A stretch of 64,000 nucleotides of DNA. Origin: a virus. The notes below the pieces were generated by a model, which made no database searches, had not been told where the DNA came from, and was given only the letters and a program-made list of their open reading frames with translations. Each line of letters opens with the position of its first letter. Position 1 is the first letter of the stretch. Made by a program: the position numbers and the translations under genes. Positions 56,815 to 64,000 of this stretch are shown here, in pieces. Location of the stretch: the IMG/VR virus record IMGVR_UViG_3300042505_001513, positions 1 through 64,000 of that record. One strand, written 5' to 3'.

Positions 56815-57483
56815 ATGAATGATATTTTTATATCATATCTAGTAACAACAAAAAATACAGGATTTGAACTCCAAACTCTTTTGGAACGATTGTATAAATA
56901 TGGTTCTAACAATGAATGTATTATTTTAGATGATTACAGTGATGATCCATTGACGTTACAAGTATTAAATAACGTATCTGACAATAATTTCTTTAAGATT
57001 TATAAACATAAATTAGATAGAAATTATAGTGAACATAAAAACTATGGTAAGAGTCAATGTCAAGGAGAATATATTTTTCAAATTGATGATGATGAATTAC
57101 CAACTGAAACATTATTAGAATCATTAAAAGAATTACTTAATCTTAATAAAGATATTGATTTATTTTGGATTCCACGTATTAATGACTTTAGAGGAGTTAA
57201 TCATATAAACGCCCAACAATGGGGATGGAAATTGACTCCCTATGAGGATAGATTGATTGTTAATTGGCCTGATGTACAAGGTAGATTATTTAAAAATTTA
57301 CCTTATATTGAGTGGAAACGTAGATTACATGAAAAGGTGGAAGGATCAAAAACACATGTTCATCTACCATATGAATATGAATTTGCGTTACACCACAACA
57401 AAACAATTGAAAAACAAATACAGACTAATATAAAGTATAACAAATTATTTACAGAAGAAGAAAATAAAGGATTTAAAATATGA
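56815..57483 (+). CDS. GT2-like glycosyltransferase
   Basis: 222 aa from the ATG at 56815; the frame is open 11 codons upstream inside the previous gene. FISYLVTTKNTGFELQTLLERL and CIILDDYSDDPLTLQVL are GT2 strands, GEYIFQIDDDELPTETLLESL (about 82-102) has the DDD metal motif, and the C-terminal part WGWKLTPYEDRLIVNWPDVQGRLFKNLPYIEWKRRLHEKVEG resembles phage and bacterial GT2 members that end in 'E.V.G'. Overlaps the next start by four bases. Confidence 0.85.
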   Translation: MNDIFISYLVTTKNTGFELQTLLERLYKYGSNNECIILDDYSDDPLTLQVLNNVSDNNFFKIYKHKLDRNYSEHKNYGKSQCQGEYIFQIDDDELPTETLLESLKELLNLNKDIDLFWIPRINDFRGVNHINAQQWGWKLTPYEDRLIVNWPDVQGRLFKNLPYIEWKRRLHEKVEGSKTHVHLPYEYEFALHHNKTIEKQIQTNIKYNKLFTEEENKGFKI

Positions 57484-58700
57484 AAAAACTATTGGAATTA
57501 GGTGAACATTATGTATCTGATTTTATGAATCCGTCAGATTCATATGAAAATATTAAAAAATATTCATTAGACTTATATTTGGATGAAAAAATCAATGCGC
57601 CAAGATTAAAAACATCTGCGCCATTGGATAGTATGTATGGAAAATACTGGTATAGATCAGGAATAAATATATCAATGACAATGCAGTTACGTGACATAGT
57701 AAACCAAATATGTTCAAGAATTAAATTTAAAAAGGGTGATATTTGGTTAGATATTGCATGCAATGACGGTACATTGCTAAAAAATGTTCCATTTGATTTT
57801 ATAAAATTGGGAATTGATCCAGCGGATAATTCTTATTATAATGAATCATCAAAAGTAGCTACTGTTGTACAAGATTATTTTTCAAAAAGTTCATATGAAA
57901 AAACTGGATATGGTGATAAAAAATGCAAGGTGGTTACTATTATTGCAATGTTTTATGATATTGAAAATCCAATACCTGTAATCAATGATTTATATGAAAT
58001 TTTAGATGATGATGGGTTATTGGTATTACAAATGTCATATACACCATTAATGATCAATCAATTAGCGTTTGATAATATCTGTCATGAACACATTTATTAT
58101 TATTCATTAACAACTATTAAAAAGTTATTTAGTGATAACGGATTTAATTTAGTTGACTGTGAATTAAATGATACTAATGGCGGCAGTTTCAGAGTATACT
58201 TTCAAAAAAATGTAGCAAACAAATCTACGTTTGGATCTGCTCCATTACGAGATGTTTGTAATTTTAGAATTGAATCTATTCTTTCAATTGAAAAAGAAAA
58301 ATATGACATCAGTAATCAAAATGTTTGGTCAAATTTCGGTGATAGACTAAATAAGTTAAAAGAACAAACCGTATCTTTTATTAAAGAAGAAAAAAGCAAA
58401 GGTAAGAAAATATATGGTTACGGTGCATCTACAAAAGGAAATACTCTATTACAATATTTTGGATTAGATCATACTTTAATTGATGCAATTGCTGAGAGAA
58501 GTCCTTATAAATTTGGATTGAAAACTATAGGTACAAATATTCCAATTATATCAGAAGAAGAAATGAGATCAAGAAATCCTGATTATTTGTTAATTTTACC
58601 TTGGCATTTTATTGATGAATTTGAAAAAAGAGAAAGTGAATTCATCAAGAAAGGTGGGAAGTTAATTGTACCATGTCCAGAATTTAAAATCATAGGGTAA
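57480..58700 (+). CDS. NDP-sugar C-methyltransferase, N-terminal zinc domain reduced
   Basis: 406 aa. GDIWLDIACNDGTLL (about 86-100) is SAM motif I, HEHIYYYSLTTIKKLF the 'HEH..Y.S' signature, and NGGSFRVYF follows. The second half (KKIYGYGASTKGNTLLQYFGLD, then IAERSPYKFGLKTIGTNIPII and DYLLILPWHF) is the C-methyltransferase C-terminal domain. These are TylC3-type enzymes that C-methylate NDP-4-keto-6-deoxysugars. The zinc-binding N-terminus normally present (two CxxC pairs) is replaced by a short Cys-free stretch before YGKYWYRSGINIS. It could act on the GDP-keto-sugar made by gmd. Confidence 0.85.
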   Translation: MKKLLELGEHYVSDFMNPSDSYENIKKYSLDLYLDEKINAPRLKTSAPLDSMYGKYWYRSGINISMTMQLRDIVNQICSRIKFKKGDIWLDIACNDGTLLKNVPFDFIKLGIDPADNSYYNESSKVATVVQDYFSKSSYEKTGYGDKKCKVVTIIAMFYDIENPIPVINDLYEILDDDGLLVLQMSYTPLMINQLAFDNICHEHIYYYSLTTIKKLFSDNGFNLVDCELNDTNGGSFRVYFQKNVANKSTFGSAPLRDVCNFRIESILSIEKEKYDISNQNVWSNFGDRLNKLKEQTVSFIKEEKSKGKKIYGYGASTKGNTLLQYFGLDHTLIDAIAERSPYKFGLKTIGTNIPIISEEEMRSRNPDYLLILPWHFIDEFEKRESEFIKKGGKLIVPCPEFKIIG

Positions 58701-58705
58701 TAAAC

Positions 58706-59149
58706 GTGTCATTTAACAAATTTCTAATATCTCATAGAGGCAATGTTAACGGACCTAATGCTGATAAAGAAAATCATCCTGATTATATTATACAAGCATT
58801 ACAATTAGGTTACAATGTTGAAATTGATGTATGGTATACTAATAATAATTGGTATTTGGGACATGACAATCCTGTATTTGAGATAAAATTTGATTTTTTG
58901 AATAATGATAAGTTATGGTTACATGCAAAGAATGGAGATGCATTTAATATACTATTGCAATATAACAATATAAATGTATTTTGGCATACAAATGAAGATT
59001 GGATTTTAACCAGTAAAGGTTATATATGGACTTATCCAAATAAAACCTTATATCCAAAAAGCATTTGTGTAATGCCTGAGGTAGGATATAGCGGTGATAT
59101 TAGTAATTGTATAGGTATATGCAGTGATTATATTTTAAATTATGATTAA
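58706..59149 (+). CDS. GDPD-like phosphodiesterase (half-size, GTG start)
   Basis: 147 aa with a GTG start five bases after the previous stop. KFLISHRGNVNGPNADKENHPDYIIQALQLGYNVEIDVWYTNNNWYLGHD holds the TIM-barrel start of glycerophosphodiester phosphodiesterases: the HRG His/Arg, the EN, the 'VEIDVW' metal-binding E and D, and 'LGHD' with the second His. Only the first half of the barrel is easily matched (full enzymes have about 240 residues). It may hydrolyse glycerophospho-groups or be a reduced sugar-phosphate phosphodiesterase. It overlaps the HAD gene by eight bases. Confidence 0.65.
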   Translation: MSFNKFLISHRGNVNGPNADKENHPDYIIQALQLGYNVEIDVWYTNNNWYLGHDNPVFEIKFDFLNNDKLWLHAKNGDAFNILLQYNNINVFWHTNEDWILTSKGYIWTYPNKTLYPKSICVMPEVGYSGDISNCIGICSDYILNYD

Positions 59150-59669
59150 ATTAATTATATTAGATGTTGATGGAATAATGACGGACGGAAAAAAGTATTA
59201 TGGTCAAGATGGATCTGTATATTTAAAATCTTTCTGTGATAAAGATTGGACAAGTATTAAAAGATTTAAATCACTTGGAATCAATGTGATATTTTTATCA
59301 GGAGATGAAAATATAAATAAACTAGTAGCTGATAATAGAAATATTGATTTTTATCTGAGTAGATCTATACCAAAAGAATTTTTATTGAAAACAATTGAAT
59401 CAAAATATAATATAGATAGAAAAAATATTTGTTATTTTGGTGATGATTTATTTGATATTGGCATAATGAAAGAAGTAGGATATTCATTTTGCACAAGTGA
59501 TTCACCATTAATAGTTAAATTACATTCAATTGAATTAAATGTTTTTGGTGGAAATAATGCAGTATTACATTTATTTGAATATATTGAAAAAAGTAAATTA
59601 ATACCGTCATTGACTTACGAAGAAATTATGTCAAAAATATATGAATTAGATAAAAAAGAAAAATTTTAA
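59142..59669 (+). CDS. HAD phosphatase, KdsC-like
   Basis: 175 aa. LIILDVDGIMTDGKKYY (4-20) has DxD (D8, D10) with the KdsC-like 'DVDG..TDG', INVIFLSGD motif II, KEFLLKTIESKY the Lys region, and CYFGDDLFDIGIM (97-109) the acidic motif III. The C-terminal GGNNAV (136-141) corresponds to 'GG.GAVRE' of KdsC. KdsC removes phosphate from KDO 8-phosphate; related phosphatases act in ADP-heptose and other sugar-activation pathways. Its place with a kinase, nucleotidyltransferase and isomerase suggests removal of phosphate from a sugar bisphosphate. Confidence 0.85.
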   Translation: MIKLIILDVDGIMTDGKKYYGQDGSVYLKSFCDKDWTSIKRFKSLGINVIFLSGDENINKLVADNRNIDFYLSRSIPKEFLLKTIESKYNIDRKNICYFGDDLFDIGIMKEVGYSFCTSDSPLIVKLHSIELNVFGGNNAVLHLFEYIEKSKLIPSLTYEEIMSKIYELDKKEKF

Positions 59670-59671
59670 TT

Positions 59672-60346
59672 ATGTATGATATTAGTTTATATGGCCACCT
59701 AACAAGGGATATAATTTTTGAAGACTTTGAAAGAAAAGATTCAATTGGTTCAATTGCAAATGTATGGAGCACTCTAGTAAAAATAGACCCATCATTAAAA
59801 ATCAATTTACAACCTACATCTATTGGACAAGCATTAATTTATATTGATAAATCAACATCAACTAGAGTATCAAAACCAGAGTTAAATTTAAAAACTAATA
59901 CACCTTGTATAAAAGATTCAAAATGGAATCATATTTTATATGTAAATAATTTACCGGATACGTCTTTTATTAAAGACATCAACACTGGTGTGATATCATA
60001 TGATATAAGTGTTGGAAAACCAATAGATGTACATTTATTAAAATACGTTGATTATCTCTTTATATCAGATGAAGACATGTTTACTGATTTTGATTCACTA
60101 TGTAATTTAACAAAAGGATGGGTTATATTACATCATAAAACAGGAAGTATATCATCAAATAAAAAAGAAAAAATTGTAATAAATACTCAAGAAATAAATG
60201 ATGTAAATGTATTAGGAGCAGGTGATATGTACATATCATATTTTATTGTTAATATGTTAAAAAATATACAAATTAAAAAAAGCCTACAAATGTCTCATGA
60301 TGATACATATAAAAGGTTATTGGAAAGAAAAAATGAAAAAATTTAA
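59672..60346 (+). CDS. PfkB-type sugar kinase (short)
   Basis: 224 aa, against about 300 in most PfkB kinases. The beginning (DISLYGHLTRDIIF...DSIGSIANVWSTLVKI) matches the 'G....D.i......GG...N.A' entry; the middle (VISYDISVGKP, YVDYLFISDEDMF) the 'D.N'/'N..E' region; VNVLGAGDMYISYFIVNML (178-196) is the GAGD anion-hole motif with catalytic Asp185. The lid and a part of the ATP region are shortened. RfaE/HldE-like members phosphorylate sugars at C1. It starts two bases after the HAD stop and overlaps the next gene by 14 bases. Confidence 0.8.
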   Translation: MYDISLYGHLTRDIIFEDFERKDSIGSIANVWSTLVKIDPSLKINLQPTSIGQALIYIDKSTSTRVSKPELNLKTNTPCIKDSKWNHILYVNNLPDTSFIKDINTGVISYDISVGKPIDVHLLKYVDYLFISDEDMFTDFDSLCNLTKGWVILHHKTGSISSNKKEKIVINTQEINDVNVLGAGDMYISYFIVNMLKNIQIKKSLQMSHDDTYKRLLERKNEKI

Positions 60347-61493
60347 TTTGTTAATCCCTATTGCAGGAAAAGGTTCTAGATTCCCAAAAGAAGTTTATAT
60401 AGCACCAAAACCTTTAATTTTATTAGATAAAAAAACAATCATTGAATGGACAATGAGTTGTATAGACTATACTGATTGTAACCTTATCTTTATAGTAAGA
60501 AAAGAACATGTTGATGAATTTTGTATTGATAGTTTCCTAAAAAGCAAATTTGGAAATGACATACAAATAGTAGTAACAGATAAAATTACAGAAGGATCTG
60601 TTTGTTCTTGTTTATTAGCTGAAGAGTTAATTGACAATGATTTACCTTTATTAATACACTGTTCTGATGTCTATTTTGAGAAAAAACTTAATCCACATCA
60701 AATAAATTCAAATTTAGACGGTTGTATATTAACGTTTAAATCAAATTCTCCTAATTACAGTTATTCACAATTAAATAATGAAGGATTTGTAATTAAAACA
60801 AAAGAAAAAAGTGTTATAAGTAATAATGCTTCTGTTGGATTATATCATTTCAAATCAGGCAAATTGTTTGTTAAATATGCAAAAAAGATGATTGAAGAAA
60901 ATCTAAAAACAAATAATGAATACTATATTTGTCCATTATACAATTTACTAATTAATGACGGTCTTAAGATATATACATCAGAAGTGGAAAAGATGCATGT
61001 ATTTGGTACTCCAGATGAATACAATTTTTTTATTAACAATTCATTGAAATCATGGAAAGAAAATAAAAAAATAGCGTCAATATGTTCTGATCATTCAGGA
61101 TTTGAAATAAAAGAAAAATTTAAGAAACTTCTTGATCAAAATAATATCAATTATATTGATTTTGGTACATTTAATGAAAATGATTGTGATTACTCAGATT
61201 ATGTAAAACTTAGTTGTAAATCAATAATAGAGAAAAAAACAGATTTTGGATTTGGTTTTTGTAGAAGTGGACAAGGAATTAATATATGTGCCAACAAAAT
61301 AGAAGGAATAAGATCCGCATTAATTGTTGATTCATATTTTGCTGAATATGCAGTCAGACATAATTGCGCAAACTTTTTCTCAATTTCATCAAAATATATA
61401 AAGACTGATGAAGATTTAAATAATATTCTAACTTCTATACTTAATAATACATTTGATGGCGGAAGACACCAAAATAGATTACAAAAAATATGA
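60333..61493 (+). CDS. Fusion of sugar-phosphate nucleotidyltransferase and RpiB-type isomerase
   Basis: 386 aa from the ATG at 60333 (the frame is open 12 codons upstream in the kinase gene). Residues 1-240 are an NTP transferase: LLIPIAGKGSRFPKE (GxGxRF), APKPLI (24-29), LPLLIHCSDVYF (104-115) and GTPDEYNFF. Residues 246-386 are RpiB/LacAB-like: IASICSDHSGFEIKEKF, DFGFGFCRSGQGINICANKIEGIRSAL with the conserved Cys310 and anion-binding loop, RHNCANFFSISSKYI, and FDGGRHQNRLQKI at the end. RpiB enzymes interconvert ketose and aldose phosphates. Isomerase plus nucleotidyltransferase in one chain suggests direct delivery to an NDP-sugar pathway. Confidence 0.88.
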   Translation: MKKFNLLIPIAGKGSRFPKEVYIAPKPLILLDKKTIIEWTMSCIDYTDCNLIFIVRKEHVDEFCIDSFLKSKFGNDIQIVVTDKITEGSVCSCLLAEELIDNDLPLLIHCSDVYFEKKLNPHQINSNLDGCILTFKSNSPNYSYSQLNNEGFVIKTKEKSVISNNASVGLYHFKSGKLFVKYAKKMIEENLKTNNEYYICPLYNLLINDGLKIYTSEVEKMHVFGTPDEYNFFINNSLKSWKENKKIASICSDHSGFEIKEKFKKLLDQNNINYIDFGTFNENDCDYSDYVKLSCKSIIEKKTDFGFGFCRSGQGINICANKIEGIRSALIVDSYFAEYAVRHNCANFFSISSKYIKTDEDLNNILTSILNNTFDGGRHQNRLQKI

Positions 61494-61810
61494 TTTATGA
61501 TAACATTAAAAATTTTAAAAATGGATGGTTCTTAGGTAATTTTGAACCATCATTATTTAAAAATGAAAATTTTGAAGTATCAGTTCAATTTCATCCAAAA
61601 GGATTTGTTGGGATAAAACATTATCATGCAAAAAGCACTGAATACAATTTAGTTTTAAATGGAAAAGTTAATATTTGCGGTAAACTGTTAAATAAAGGAG
61701 ATATATTTGTATTTCTTCCTAATGAAATCTCTGAGAGTAATTTTCTAGAAGATACTGAAATATTAGTAATTAGAACCCCTTCAGATCCAACTGACAAGTA
61801 TATTTGTTAA
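61490..61810 (+). CDS. Small cupin protein
   Basis: 106 aa single cupin. GIKHYHAKSTEYNLVLNGKVNICGKLLNKGDIFVFLPNEISES (about 42-84) shows cupin motif 1 (H-x-H...E...G) and motif 2 (G-D-x-x-x-x-P), with the metal ligands His45, His47, Glu51. It lies at the end of the sugar-activation set, four bases overlapping the fusion gene. It might be a sugar-nucleotide epimerase/isomerase or a regulator of the pathway. Family members vary too much to say. Confidence 0.75.
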   Translation: MIYDNIKNFKNGWFLGNFEPSLFKNENFEVSVQFHPKGFVGIKHYHAKSTEYNLVLNGKVNICGKLLNKGDIFVFLPNEISESNFLEDTEILVIRTPSDPTDKYIC

Positions 61811-61812
61811 TT

Positions 61813-62550
61813 ATGAAAATTGCATTATGTCTATCAGGCCAACCCCGTTTTGTTGAAAAAGCGTTTCCAAATATTTATGAAAATTTAATACGTGGTTATG
61901 ATGTTGATGTATTTGTTCATTCATGGATAGATGAAGATAAAAGTTATCAATTTAGAAATGACGGAATATGGAGAAATGTCACACAAGACGTAAACATCAA
62001 TAGTAAAATATTAGATTTATATAAGCCAAAAAAATTCTTATTTGAAAAACCAAAAACTTTTAATGTTAATATAATAAATGGAGAAAAAGTAGAACATTAT
62101 TTTAAACCACTATGGGAATCAAAATGTAATCATTTTAACAATCCTGATGGAGCAAAATATTTTGTAAATATGATCCACAGTATGTGGTATAGCATAATGA
62201 TGTCAAATTTACAAAAAGAATTGTACTCAAAAGAAAGTAATATAAATTATGATCTTGTAATACGAGCCAGATTTGATGTTACTTATCGTTATAAATTGAT
62301 ATATGAGAATATAAACCCAAATATAATGAATGTATCAAGTCAAGTGCATCATGATCATATACATGATTTTTTTGCAATATCAAATGATACATATATGAAC
62401 ACATACTGCAGTTTATTTTACAATTTAAACTATTATTTATCAATAGTAAGACCGGATTGGAGATGTGGTGAAGGAATTTTATTTAAATTAATAGAAAAAT
62501 TTAATATTCCATGTCAAGGAATAGATTTTATAGATATATTAAGACCATGA
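61813..62550 (+). CDS. Glycosyltransferase-like protein
   Basis: 245 aa from the ATG at 61813. KIALCLSGQPRFVEKAFPNIYENLIRGYDVDVFVHSWID is the opening of a family I know from glycan clusters of phages, giant viruses and bacteria ('SGQ.R......I...I....DVF.H.W'). YDLVIRARFDVTYRYKL (about 155-171) is its 'YD.vIR.R.D' motif, a likely metal/nucleotide site, and DFFAISNDTYMNTYCSLF and RPDWRCGEGILFKLI follow. No CAZy number is assigned by me. Its start is two bases after the cupin stop. Confidence 0.7.
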   Translation: MKIALCLSGQPRFVEKAFPNIYENLIRGYDVDVFVHSWIDEDKSYQFRNDGIWRNVTQDVNINSKILDLYKPKKFLFEKPKTFNVNIINGEKVEHYFKPLWESKCNHFNNPDGAKYFVNMIHSMWYSIMMSNLQKELYSKESNINYDLVIRARFDVTYRYKLIYENINPNIMNVSSQVHHDHIHDFFAISNDTYMNTYCSLFYNLNYYLSIVRPDWRCGEGILFKLIEKFNIPCQGIDFIDILRP

Positions 62551-63209
62551 AAAACAATTACACAGAAAGAATTAAAACTGCAGTATCAAAAGCAATTGAA
62601 TGTGAATCAAACATTACTGATGAAATACGTATGTTAGAAGGATGTTCAAGTCCAAAGATTAGACATCTACTCAACAATTTAATAAAATCAGGTGATAGGT
62701 ATTTAGAAGTTGGTTGTTATAAAGGTAGTACTTCAATATCATCTTTATATTCTAAAAATGTAGATGATTATTTTCTAATTGATAATTACAGTGAATTTCC
62801 TAGTCAATTAGGTCCAGAAGGAACTAAAAATGCATTTCTAAATAATTTTACAAAAATAATTGGCAATACCCCAAAAAATTTTTATAACACGGATTATAAA
62901 AACATTGATACCAATCAAATACAAAACATAAATGTTTATCTTTATGATGGTCACCATTCATATAATGAACATAAAAGTGGAATAACTCATTTTTATAAAT
63001 CTTTTGCGGATGAATTTATATTATGTGTAGATGATTGGGACACTAGTGGATGGGGTGTAAGAGAGGGAACATATGATGCTATTTCAGAACTTGGATTAGA
63101 AATATTATATAAAGTTGAATTAGAAAAAGGTTCAATTGTAGATAGTAACTTTGCTCACTTGGATGATAAATGGTGGTTTGGTTTTGCAGTATTTCATTTA
63201 AAAAAATAA
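62547..63209 (+). CDS. Class I methyltransferase (MT24 type)
   Basis: 220 aa from the ATG at 62547, giving a 4-base overlap with the upstream stop. DRYLEVGCYKGSTSISSLY (about 50-68) is SAM motif I, DDYFLIDNYSEFP motif II, NVYLYDGHHSYNEHKSGI the 'DG.HSY' of MT24-type O-methyltransferases, and FILCVDDWDTSGWGVREGTYDAI an acidic, Trp-rich segment like the metal-binding DDW. It is probably a sugar O-methyltransferase. Confidence 0.8.
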   Translation: MKNNYTERIKTAVSKAIECESNITDEIRMLEGCSSPKIRHLLNNLIKSGDRYLEVGCYKGSTSISSLYSKNVDDYFLIDNYSEFPSQLGPEGTKNAFLNNFTKIIGNTPKNFYNTDYKNIDTNQIQNINVYLYDGHHSYNEHKSGITHFYKSFADEFILCVDDWDTSGWGVREGTYDAISELGLEILYKVELEKGSIVDSNFAHLDDKWWFGFAVFHLKK

Positions 63210-63221
63210 AAATATATTATT

Positions 63222-63881
63222 ATGATATTTACAAATGTTAGTTGGATTGGAGATTTTTTCTTATTATGGCCAGTTGCATCATGGTATTATAAAACACACA
63301 AAGAAAAAGTACACTTTGTAGTAACAAAAAATTACTATATGTATCCAATAATAGATAAATTTCTACGTCACCAACCATTTACACAAGAAATTACATATGT
63401 TGATGTTGGATCTAATGCATTAGACTCTAGAAATTTTGATTTTAATCCATCAGATTTTGGTATCACAGGATCTTATCTTAATTTTGGATTTTATAGATCG
63501 GTTACATTAAATGACTATGTTCCCCAATATTATGCGGAACGACATGGACTAGGTGTAGATCATGATTATGTACCAACATTAATTGAATTTGATGATATAC
63601 CACATGAAAAAGTAACAATGGAAGTTGCACATCAAAAAAACGGTTATTGGCCAATATGGAAAAAAATGATGCCTTCAGACGTAACTGAACTAGACCCGTA
63701 TAATACTCCGTTTGAAAAAAATGTATGGTATTCAGTAAAATCTAAAGAAAGACACTTTGGATGTACATCCTCACCAGTGTTAATGGATTTATTTAATTTA
63801 AAGTGTAATATTTATTGTGATCCGGGATTTAACCCACAAGTATATTACAGAAACAAATTCCACAATATTATAAAAGTATGA
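63222..63881 (+). CDS. GT9-like (heptosyltransferase-type) protein
   Basis: 219 aa. MIFTNVSWIGDFFLLWPVASWYYKTHKEKVHFVV follows the GT9 opening: N-x-S-x-(I/L)-G-D-x-x, then P-x-x-x-x-x-x-K. The rest (YYMYPIIDKFLRHQPFTQEITYVDV, then ERHGLGVDHDYVPTL, FGCTSSPVLMDLFNLKCNIYCD) is consistent with a GT-B fold where 'TSSPVLMDL' lies at the position of the donor-binding 'G.DSG..HLA'. It is short, like the GT9-like gene at 33933, and the two are probably related. It overlaps the next gene by four bases. Confidence 0.65.
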   Translation: MIFTNVSWIGDFFLLWPVASWYYKTHKEKVHFVVTKNYYMYPIIDKFLRHQPFTQEITYVDVGSNALDSRNFDFNPSDFGITGSYLNFGFYRSVTLNDYVPQYYAERHGLGVDHDYVPTLIEFDDIPHEKVTMEVAHQKNGYWPIWKKMMPSDVTELDPYNTPFEKNVWYSVKSKERHFGCTSSPVLMDLFNLKCNIYCDPGFNPQVYYRNKFHNIIKV

Positions 63882-64000
63882 AAAAAATATTATGTTATAT
63901 CGCATCATTCACTAACCATAGTGAATTTTATAAAGTATTAGAAACGGTTTTATCTTATAAAAAATATAAACTTGATGTCATAATCTATACAACAGAACCA
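63878..64000 (+). CDS. Glycosyltransferase-like gene, 5' part (cut by window end)
   Basis: 41 codons are visible from an ATG that overlaps the previous stop (ATGA). The start KKILCYIASFTNHSEFYKVLETVLSY, then KLDVIIYTTEP resembles the first strand-helix-strand of GT-A/GT2 proteins. There is too little sequence to assign the family. It continues the island beyond the window. Confidence 0.6.
   Translation, partial: MKKILCYIASFTNHSEFYKVLETVLSYKKYKLDVIIYTTEP

Noticed and set aside
1-64000. tRNA genes, recoded stop codons
   Set aside because: No cloverleaf with a recognisable T-loop was noticed, and all large genes use ordinary stops without in-frame TAG or TGA, so no alternative code is needed. 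A tRNA search program should confirm the lack of tRNAs.

Overview
The window is about 64 kb of an A+T-rich, densely packed tailed-phage genome. It is most likely a large T4-related myovirus. The main support is a T4-type replication set on the minus strand: family B DNA polymerase (gp43-like), sliding clamp (gp45-like) and clamp-loader ATPase (gp44-like). T4-late-type TATAAATA boxes, virion proteins of families common in marine and freshwater T4-like phages, and 4-base ATGA gene overlaps agree with this. Several good sigma-70 promoters (for example TTGACA-17-TATACT at 44935-44963) suggest a host with a conventional housekeeping sigma factor. The host cannot be named. I found no tRNA, CRISPR array, integrase or transposase, and no gene-free gap over about 120 bases.

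Layout. (1) 1-1982, plus strand: end of a metallophosphoesterase, a tiny zinc-ribbon protein, GIY-YIG-type and HNH nucleases, and a 58-codon gene behind a hairpin. (2) 1983-8567, minus strand: zinc-ribbon protein, GDP-mannose 4,6-dehydratase, degenerate HNH protein, SNF2-type helicase, a lipoprotein with a membrane segment, a basic virion-type protein. (3) 8627-29378, plus strand: a tail-fibre and adhesin operon. It has two giant fibres (1642 and 2351 aa) with proline-free Gly-X-Ser triplet spacers and 11 and 23 'GNVGIGT' repeats, four LamG/glycine-rich adhesins, and a tail-assembly-chaperone-like protein. (4) 29375-33860, minus strand: four virion proteins. Three share a DUF5661-like domain, one ends in a SleB-like lytic domain and one carries a 240-aa intein. 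(5) 33933-44052: glycosylation island I, with nine glycosyltransferase-type genes, three methyltransferases and a sulfotransferase. (6) 44093-53284: replication module (clamp loader, clamp, polymerase, Cas4/RecB-like nuclease, ribbon-helix-helix regulator), interrupted by a sulfotransferase-like gene. (7) 53291-64000, plus strand: glycosylation island II with dUTPase, a glycosyltransferase divided over two genes, further transferases and methyltransferases, and a compact sugar-activation module. That module has a HAD phosphatase, a PfkB kinase, a nucleotidyltransferase-RpiB isomerase fusion and a cupin.

How it may fit together. The phage seems to make its own activated sugars (gmd, C-methyltransferase, the kinase/phosphatase/nucleotidyltransferase-isomerase set) and to carry about fourteen transferases plus methyl- and sulfo-transferases to build decorated glycans. 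The Ser/Thr-only Gly-X-Y spacers of the two giant fibres are plausible O-glycosylation acceptors, so the window may encode a self-glycosylating, mucin-like fibre system. That link is inference; the individual enzyme families are much better supported.

Expression. First genes of transcription units repeatedly have TATTTAT or a sigma-70 -10 box only a few bases before the start codon, so mRNAs would be leaderless or nearly so. Genes in the tail operon have almost no Shine-Dalgarno sequences.
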